A stretch of DNA of 64,000 nt from Paragonimus skrjabini miyazakii (Eukaryota > Platyhelminthes > Trematoda > Plagiorchiida > Troglotrematidae), in contig JTDE01002498.1 of NCBI GenBank assembly GCA_014338405.1, forward strand, positions 34,992 through 98,991, written 5' to 3'. Under the pieces are notes generated by a model. It had not been told where the DNA came from and ran no database searches. It was given only the letters and a program-made list of their open reading frames with translations. The first letter of the stretch is position 1, and each line of letters begins with the position of its first letter. The position numbers were made by a program, and so were the translations under genes. This document shows, piece after piece, positions 45,301-54,300 of this stretch.

Positions 45301-48300
45301 ACCCTTTATCCTCATTCATGTTCAGCTGGGTCGATGGTCGGAGATTCAATCCCACCATTGGGCTCACACCCATCCAATCTGGGTTCTTCATCTCTGTCAC
45401 CATGTAGAACAAGTCAGGTTCAGAACAAGATGTGTATTCACTACACCACACACTGTCTCATTTAGTCTGTTATGGACACCGTATACCTAGTTCAATGACA
45501 AGCAACTTGACTGGCCAATGCAGATGTCGCACATATTTCACCATAGTACTCACCAGTTATAGGGCTAAGTGAGGACACTACGGTTTACATATTACGGTTC
45601 AAACTCAACTGCACAGACTGGGCGCTGTCTGGTCTTTGTCAGCGGAAACTCTGATAAACAGTTTCAACAGACAGACTGTTTTTAATAAATTCCGATTACG
45701 GCTCACTCGAAATCTGGAGCTGCCAGTGATAAACACGGTCATCTCAGCTGGGAAACGAGTTGCTCTCGTCCCATGAACCCAACCCGATCAGCACTGACTA
45801 CTGATGGATTATTTTGCTTTTTTTCCAGCCAGTGCATTGTGGTGTTAATCACTCGTCCAATCATCTCATTTCTTGCTGAATTTTGGATCAGCAGTTTTCT
45901 ACTCCTCACTCACTACAATATGCTTGCACCAGTTAGTGATAAAAATTTATAGAAAACAGTTTAGTAGCCAAAAATATATTCAGTTTTTATCTGAGTGATT
46001 ACGCAGTCCACGATACGAATAAAATTTCCCAATATTTTGCCAAGATTAACCATAAAATATCTGTTTGTCCCGTCTAATTAATAGAAGTATGTGGCTGTTA
46101 CGGTAGTGAAACCTTTTGAATGCTGTCCATTTTCATCGTGTTTATCGAAGAGGTTTTTTAACAACGTCTGGTATATAATGGTGATTGTCTACTTGTGACC
46201 ACATTAACTACCCAAACACGATGTGTGAAATCTAAGTCGTGTCAGCCATGTTATGTCATTTGGGAAAATACGTGTCACGGCGTGCGTAATTTGAGGGGGT
46301 TGATCGATATTGCCGTAATATGCAGTCACTTTGGTTTTAAAAAGACAGTAAGTTAAACAAAGTTTCTACAACTTCAGCTTTGTTGACATGGAAAAGTAAA
46401 CCTTTGCTTTCAAGCAAATGAATTTAAACCTACGGGAAACCGCGTTTACTTCGCAGGACGAAAGGCGCTTCTTCTAATTTGTACGTCGCTTGCCTTCACG
46501 AGGGACTAAAACTAAAAGACAATTATCATGAACTGTCTCCAGGTGAGCTGGAAATATCACTTACCGATTAATGGCTAACCAAACAATCAATCCTTCGAAG
46601 ATAAAGTGCTAAGTGTTCCGACAAAAGTTGTTCACAGAAATGTTCACTACTGCCTCGAGCCTAATTATTCAAAGGTGAGAAGAATATTCCACATCACTGG
46701 TAAGCAGATTCAACATGGCCTCATGCGGACAAAGTATAGCATCTCTTCGGCATCAAATAGGAAGGTATGATTGGCGACAACGGGCAGTAATTTAATCTGG
46801 ATGAATTAAATCAGCATTATTGTGATCTACGGAAGCTGGAAGCTTGTTGTGTAATGGTAGATTACTGAGAGAGTAAAGCTGCATTAAAATTTACGAGTCT
46901 GAATGCAGTAACTTTGCCGATGCGCGAATAAAACTTCATGTAAGATGTATGCAGATTTTTCGGCCAATCTTGTAGTTTACGGCGTCACACGCAGCAACGA
47001 GAGTTCTGTTTCCCAAAAAGATCTTTTAATACTTTGTCAAGAGCATTGGCCAAAAGATCGATCCTGCCTCACTAACAGCTGTGATCCTGAAAATGACTGA
47101 AATTCAAACGTATTTGGAGTATAGATTCAGCATGTGTGCATGATTGTTGAGCCATATGGTTTTGCTACTGGGTCCAAGCCTGCAAAAGTCAATACTAGTG
47201 TGGGCTTAACCCAAACAATCGATTCCGATCTGACAGTAAACAGTTCACAGTGGACGCTAATCTATCCATGGCTGTTTCTGCGATTTCTCTTAAACACTTG
47301 AAAACTACAGACACTTCTGTTCACCGTTTTATATTCTGATGTCTATGGGATACTAAACGTTGATATACTATGTTTTCAATCAGCAAGTTTGTTAGATAAA
47401 ATACCCGGAAGTCTTATAATTGGAGGCGTGCATATGTACAATGGTAAAGAACTCTTCTCCCGATTTTTCACAGGCACTTAGATGTAGACCTACTAAAGTA
47501 TCAAGGTCGTCGGGGTTGTTCCTTCTACCTATGAACAAACCCATAATTTTGGCGTCACTGGGTTCCGTAGGGACTTCTTTTTGTTCCCAAACGGCGCCAG
47601 CCAATCCGGACAAATCAATGTGTAAATGTGTCCGTCACATTTTTGAAGTTCCCTTGATAACTCATTCTTACTAATACCTTATTTATTTCAGATTCAGGTT
47701 GTCGTGGGATCATATAATGAAACATATGTCATTGGCTACCTCATACATAATTTCAACTTATACTATCGTCTTTATTCCACTGAGCTACTTATTGTTGTTT
47801 TTCATATTGTGGTGATATATGGGTGAAACAGACGATCATCGTTTCCCTTGTCTGCAACAATATCGAAAGATCCTAAGATATCTACCCATAATTTGCGTCA
47901 CATCGAACTAACTCTCTGAAACAATATAGAACGAAAGCAGTTATCCATTAAACATCAATAAAACCGACAAAGTTACTCCGACGTAGTCTCTGGTGCTGGG
48001 GTTAGTTTGGAGGCTGATACCTTGTGGCTTATCTAGCACCAGTGTATCAATGACCGCGTAGAAGGTAGTTCTGCCGAATATCCGAACACGTCGGGGGTGT
48101 GTCTAGCGTCCGCTTTCCGGAATGTACCTCGGTTCACGAGCCGTACCGTACTCAAGATAACGTGTCAGTTGTAGTTAGCTCCGCAGTGCATGTTCATGAA
48201 TTTGTGTTGGTGGTACCAGATGGGGTTGAGTTACCAATAAAATATTTTCGTCTGTTCACTATGATAGATACAACAGGTAGGTGCAGACATAAACTGTTAT

Positions 48301-51300
48301 CAGTTTGGCAAGATCGTTTAAGCCGGCGCTCACCACTGTAGTAAAGAAAGAAACTGTAAGTAAAAATACCTCCGAGAGGAATGAAATCAGAGACGGTTAC
48401 TAGGACTAATTGACAATAAGACGGACACAAGCTCACCGCTGAACATAACGCAACGCCATGTCGAATGATGTTCCCAGCAGTGGTGTTCCCATTCAAGTAC
48501 TATCAACATTAACCCTTACAGGCTATAACAGCGGTGACTCAGGAGGAGTACTTGAACGAATGAGCCGTTGGCTCATGGAGGTGCGACCAATCAGAATGCA
48601 GTTTGAGTCACAGCACGAGCGTGGGGCACACGCCTGCCTTGGAGCGTATACGACACTAATCAGTGATTTTCAGTCTCGCTAAGACCCGGAAGGCCGCCGA
48701 AAATCATTAGCTTCTCTCGATGGGATATACCTCTTCTTAGTTCATGGTCGTGCCACTGCTGTCGATACCTTTGTCAAAGTGTCAATGTCTGGCTTTTGTT
48801 TCATTTCCAGGGTGTCACACTGTTCATGTATCACTGTGTTCTGAAACCTCGCGGACTACGACTGCTAGTTACCATATCGAAGACTTTAATTTATTGGATG
48901 AGGAGGCCGCAACGGGGAGACAATCAAGACGACAAGGTTACTGAATACCAGCATTCCTTCATGTCTGACGAGGTTTGTGAAAATTTAGGTTTACACTAAC
49001 AATTCGGATTAGTTGTTCGGAGACAGAATTGTTAAACATAATTTCAACGAAATCTTGTGTAATGAAATCGTAGTTCTGGTTCAGTATTGATCAAGGTTGT
49101 ATTACGTGGATACTTTTGCATAAAAACGACACTGACTTCAGTAAACTGCTCTAAACTTGCATTCCACTCTAATGTATACAATCTTTTGAAAAAAGACACT
49201 GGGCTGAGTAACTGAATATTTGAACAAAGGCACTGTTTTGAACAATCTGATGATTTCGCAATAAAAAATAATGTTGCAACAGAATTCTCGTAACTCAAAT
49301 CAGTTCATTTTGAAAACTGTGTAACATACAACTTATAAATCAACAAATTAGCGGTTCGGTACTTTTAACATATTATGCATTTGATGAAGTTGAAATGTAA
49401 ACATTTTTCTATAAAGCGCTTATCAACGCTTCATTATTACTCCGTTAAGCACAACACTAATATTAATACTAACATTAGTCATTATTATGTATAACACAGT
49501 TTGGCCAGTATATTTTGTAAGTTTTCCATCATTCATATTTAATAGCAGCCTTCACATTTAACCAAAAGGTTCATCCGATTCTTTCCAAACGGAAGTGTTA
49601 GTCCTGAGTTTTAGTTTTGTCAGAACTCATCATCCTTGCCATGACTGGAACTTGAAACCCAGACAAGCTCTCTTGAAGTAAGCGTATTTGTCTCGCAGTA
49701 TACATGTCCACGTAGTCGTACCTAAACACTCAGCTAGGTTGTTGCTTTGTGTGGACGTTGGTCAGAGTTTAACTCCCGAACTTGACATAGTTATATGTCA
49801 CTAACGAGCTCTGTGACCAACAAAACTCAAGTCGGATACTTCTTTTCTAAAGTGACTTATGGGAAAGTCTATGGGACTGTGAAGTCACGGATCAACTGTG
49901 AACGATGTTCAGCTGATATGTTAGCCAAAGTTCCCCATTAATTAACAGTAATGAATGTATCACTCAACAAATGTACTGATTTTTGTAATGTTAACTTGAT
50001 GAATAGTCACATGTGGGGCCATCGATTGGTGTTACTAGGACAATTACTATCTTCTGTCGAGTCGATCCTGGAATCTCTTTATTATTCTCAACAACTGTTC
50101 AGCTTTGAGTGCGATAAATCGGACGTGCATAACGATACCACTGAGAGCGTGCATAGTGGCGAGCTAGAACGAATGCTTTCGGCTACAACGAGTTGGTCGA
50201 AGGTTCCATGTGGCCATATGTGAATGTTGGTCAGTATACGCCAAACAGATCCTCGGTCACTAATCCTTAACTATATTTATTCTTCTTTCAACATAGTGGA
50301 ATGTCAGTGTTATGGAAACTGCGTTACTAAAAATAAACTCGTTTTGTTGGCCGTTTTACTATCATGAACAATTGTTGGCACTGACCAAATAATTAGCTCA
50401 CCTAGCCCTTATTATCACATTGTGTTCGTTTCTTATTTCTGTTTGACTGACTCATATCTGGAGACCTGCAAATAGTGTACGTTATCGTGTAATTTAATTA
50501 ATACATAGACAACTGAACAGAGAAAAATGTTCGTGTTGTTGTTTTTGTTGTTGTGATATGTGAAGCTCAAAACGTTACATTTCCAACTGCCTAAGGATTA
50601 CTGATGTCGTCGCTATCATGCCCAAACAGATGCGTTCATGGTTAACTTTATATTTCAATCATAGTAGTCGAAAATTTTGCTTCAGTATTCGCCTTCTGTT
50701 TGACGTGTTTGCATTAGTGAAAATCTGTTTGGCAAACTCCACAACACTTGTGGTTCTCTCTGCAATCAGGCTTGAAATGCTCTAGAAATAGTCGCTGGAG
50801 TTGAGACAAACCAGGTGGTCAACTCTTTGAGGGCTTTGACGAAGAAAGCTTAATCTTCGGTTCTTCTCGCTCTGAATGCCTGTTCATCAGTAACCAAAGT
50901 ACAAAACTGGCATCTCCATATCAGTTAACGACTGCATCCACTTCCTCTCACGAGTGATTCAGGGAGTCGAAAGCACTAAAATGAATTGATGAGTAGTTTG
51001 AAAGCCTACAAATCTGTTTAAACTCTGAAGAAGACAAAGAAGCAAATTCATTCTTTTCGAAGGCCATCTGTAATTACCAGGCCTTGAACCGATAGCTGAA
51101 ATAAACTTGCTCCGGTTGATAGTGAGTAGTCCAACTGATTCATTTTGAGCCCTGTTGAGGCGTTACGGAACTGCTGGATCCAATGCTGAGTACTTCATTA
51201 AGTTTTTTTGTTGAATTTGATCAGTCGGCTCGTTTTTGGTATGAATATATTTTTCGAGTAATCCCTATTCACACTTTCACAGTCTTGGTAGTCTTTGTGT

Positions 51301-54300
51301 ACAGCTTCTATGGAGAAGAGTTTCTTGATCAGATCAGGTGTTTTTCCTTTTAGATGCTGCCCACTAGGAACATACGTCATACCGAATGCATATGACTATG
51401 ATGGTTGCTACCACGTGATTTCACTCATGCCGATGTTGACTGTAGTAGATACAAAACGCCACTCCATCAAATTAAGGATGTTTCAGGTTTGAAATTCTTT
51501 GCGTTGCAAAGACCACCTTGTTATAACGGCATCTATTGTTACCGGGCCTTAGTGTACGCGAGTGTTTCAACAGTCACATTGCGAAAACTCTTCCAAGGGA
51601 AAAGGATTTCAAATTGAAGGCTTTCACGACGTTTTTTAGAATGAAATTTATTCTCTTGTGAGTTGTGATTGGCATTGGGAGATTTGAATGATACATCCTT
51701 AGCAAACTTTACAGCAGATTATAGCTTTCGCAGTTGACTAGAAATTATAATCACCTACTTTTGAAAATAAGAACTGAACATAAGTGTTAGTCTTGTTAAA
51801 GTCAGCTAATATTGCAAATCTGTGGAAATGTGGGAACACGAACTACCACCTGGAAGAGCCACCTGATTCCCAATTATAAGCGAAAACAGCTGAGCAGCGA
51901 AATATGTTAATTGGGTTACGCTTGTATAACGTCAGTGACAGTGGTGTGGTATCGTAAATCAGAACGTAAGGCAATCGTAACGAGCGTAAACAGCATGTAT
52001 ATAATCTGACCCACAAACGTAACACGTGACATTAAACCAGTGAACGAGTTAGAGTTAAACCAATCATAGTCGCGATGTATCACGCGAGTGTGTGAGTAGC
52101 CAATCAGATACGAGGTGAATGTAATGGAAGTACACACACATACAACAAGTGGTCAACATGACTGCCTCTTGAAAAAGTGGACTGGCGTCCGAATCCGGGA
52201 CGTAGCGAGCATAGGTCGTAACAAGAGTGAAACTCAACTGCTGCTTTTCAAAATGTGTTGACTAAAAGGTGTAATGGGTTACAAAAGCTGAAAGTAACCG
52301 TAAACGATGCTCAATTTATTCTATGTGATTACTACTGCTTCCATACCGGATCGATTTTCTTTCTGTATTAGCAAAGTGAGACCATTTTCTAGTTGCAGTT
52401 AGTCACTTGTTACAGATGGCACTGATGGATTGTTCCCTTTTTAGTCTGGGCATGTTCCTCCTTCTTTGTTTACGCGAGTAAACACGACTACTGATTCGTT
52501 GACGTCCTTGGATTATGACAAACCTGTGGCACACACAACTAGACAGGTGAGTATTTTGAATACACAATACGATTGGCTAACTGTCAGGTTGTACATATCA
52601 ACTAATCACCGGCCATCATTTGATGTTTCTAGGACAGCCGTTACACATAGCTCCTCGTTAGACATAGATTATAGACGTGCACTTGCGTATAAGCTATGAC
52701 CACACAGTTTCTGTACTCTGCCAATCGGTTCAATCGCTTTGTAAGCCATGTTATAAATTTCAGTGGTGGCTGCTATCCAGTTTTCCTTGGTAGCACTGAC
52801 CAAGTTGTCAATTTGTTGTTCATTCGTTTCTTGTCTTTCTGTGATTAACAGTATGTGTCAGCAAACTGCAAATGAAGCATGAAGACATTTTCCAATTCAT
52901 CTTCACAGATATATTTTCTCACTGCATGTCCTAATCTTACCTGGTCACATTATGCATCAACAGATTTTAGTTAAGGGCTAGCATTGGTTTCCCGTGCGTA
53001 TTGTCTTGAAGCACTATACTCAGTTTATACAGTATGTTACTGCATACACAAACAATTATATCCGTTTTAATGCCGGTACTTCTAACTTTGAATTTGTTTA
53101 TCTTCTCATGATAGTAATGTGGCTGCCAAATATTAGGTCCCTTCATAAAGGCTGCCTTGCACGTTAGCTTGTACTATTCCAACACTTTTTCGTGATTTTG
53201 CAAGCATTGCTAGTAGTTGCGTTGGAACGCAACTTCCTAACCAGATAAGTCTCTTGGATTTAATTTCAAGGAATCCCTCGGAGTGGGACAAATTTGTTCA
53301 AAACATAATTTCTCCTCCAACCGATTTCATTTTGTTTGTTCTGACTTAGACTATTTCCAGTTATTTGATGGGAGAAAATAGACAGTTAACGTTTTGCACT
53401 CAGACTGTCTCATAAAAGTTCAGGTAGGCTATACCAGTCTTGCATATAAATAATTCAATCGAGTCGCATCTTTGACGATTTCGCCCACTAGAGAACTTTT
53501 CATTATTCGAGACAGTCTACTCTTTAATTTCACTTCACATCTGAATAATCACTCATCATGTGGATACAACTCTTCTAACTTTGATTCATATTCCATCAAT
53601 ACATTTGAGAGATCTGTATTTTCCATATATGTGTGAACACAATTGAAAACAGATTTACAATGCACTGACTGTCACACGATCAATTGCATCTACGGCATTC
53701 ATATAAATGTGAAAATGAAACCGAAGCACAAGTGTTCATTGTGTATCGCTCAGTCCATTGAGATTCGAAGACGATACATTTCAGCACTCATCTAAATCAC
53801 TTCTAACAATCGGTGTAATTTTGAGTAAGTAGTGTTAACTGGTTTCACATTTTTCATTGTTGAAAATAGTGGTGTTGTTTTTAGTTCGGATTGAGGGTTT
53901 AGGTATTCGGTTGTTCACCGAAATTACTATTTTGACTGCAAATGTTTCGTCAAACTTCATGAACCTCCACGCTCACTTTGATATCCTCACCAACATACGC
54001 ATTGGTGATGCTACCTCGTTTGGTGACGGAACGTTTGAAGTCATAAAGCGAAGCTGGGCGAAAAAGTATATAACCAGATGTTGCACTTTATTAAGTATGA
54101 TTTATCAATAGAAACGGAACTGATGAGTCTTAATAGAAACGGAACTCGTTGAACATCATTCTAGTTGAACACTATCCAAGGTCAATAATTTGTATTCTAT
54201 TTTTATAAATTTGTCATTGCTACCTGTTATGTAGCTGTCACCACTAGAGTGGAAAGATACGGCCACCTAGTGCTATGAGAAATAGTAAACCCGAAAACGC

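Larger units (their letters stand above)
43693..45545 (-). mobile_element. Ty3/gypsy-type LTR element, copy A (internally deleted)
   Basis: LTRs at 43693-43949 (including 100 N) and 45403-45545 flank 1.45 kb of sequence. A perfect 5-bp target duplication gtact lies at 43688-43692 and 45546-45550. Internally it keeps gag and the end of integrase, but protease, RT, RNase H and most of integrase are gone; the join is near 44542. It belongs to the same family as 57396-61691. It lies antisense in the receptor intron 41310-48810. Confidence 0.85.
48973..52444. other. Intron with SINE remnants and a GTT-rich run
   Basis: Holds diverged SINE pieces at 49640-49920 and 52140-52330 and a simple GTT-rich run near 50535-50556. 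The open stretches at 49951-50223 and 51354-51490 lack convincing splice sites. Confidence 0.4.

Noticed and set aside
49951..50223. Possible alternative terminal exon of the receptor
   Set aside because: No polypyrimidine tract or clear acceptor precedes it; exon 48811-48972 joins 52445 in phase without it.
51354..51490. Possible tail exon after tttttccttttag
   Set aside because: Two frames compete and the only donor (gtttga) is poor; not required by phase.
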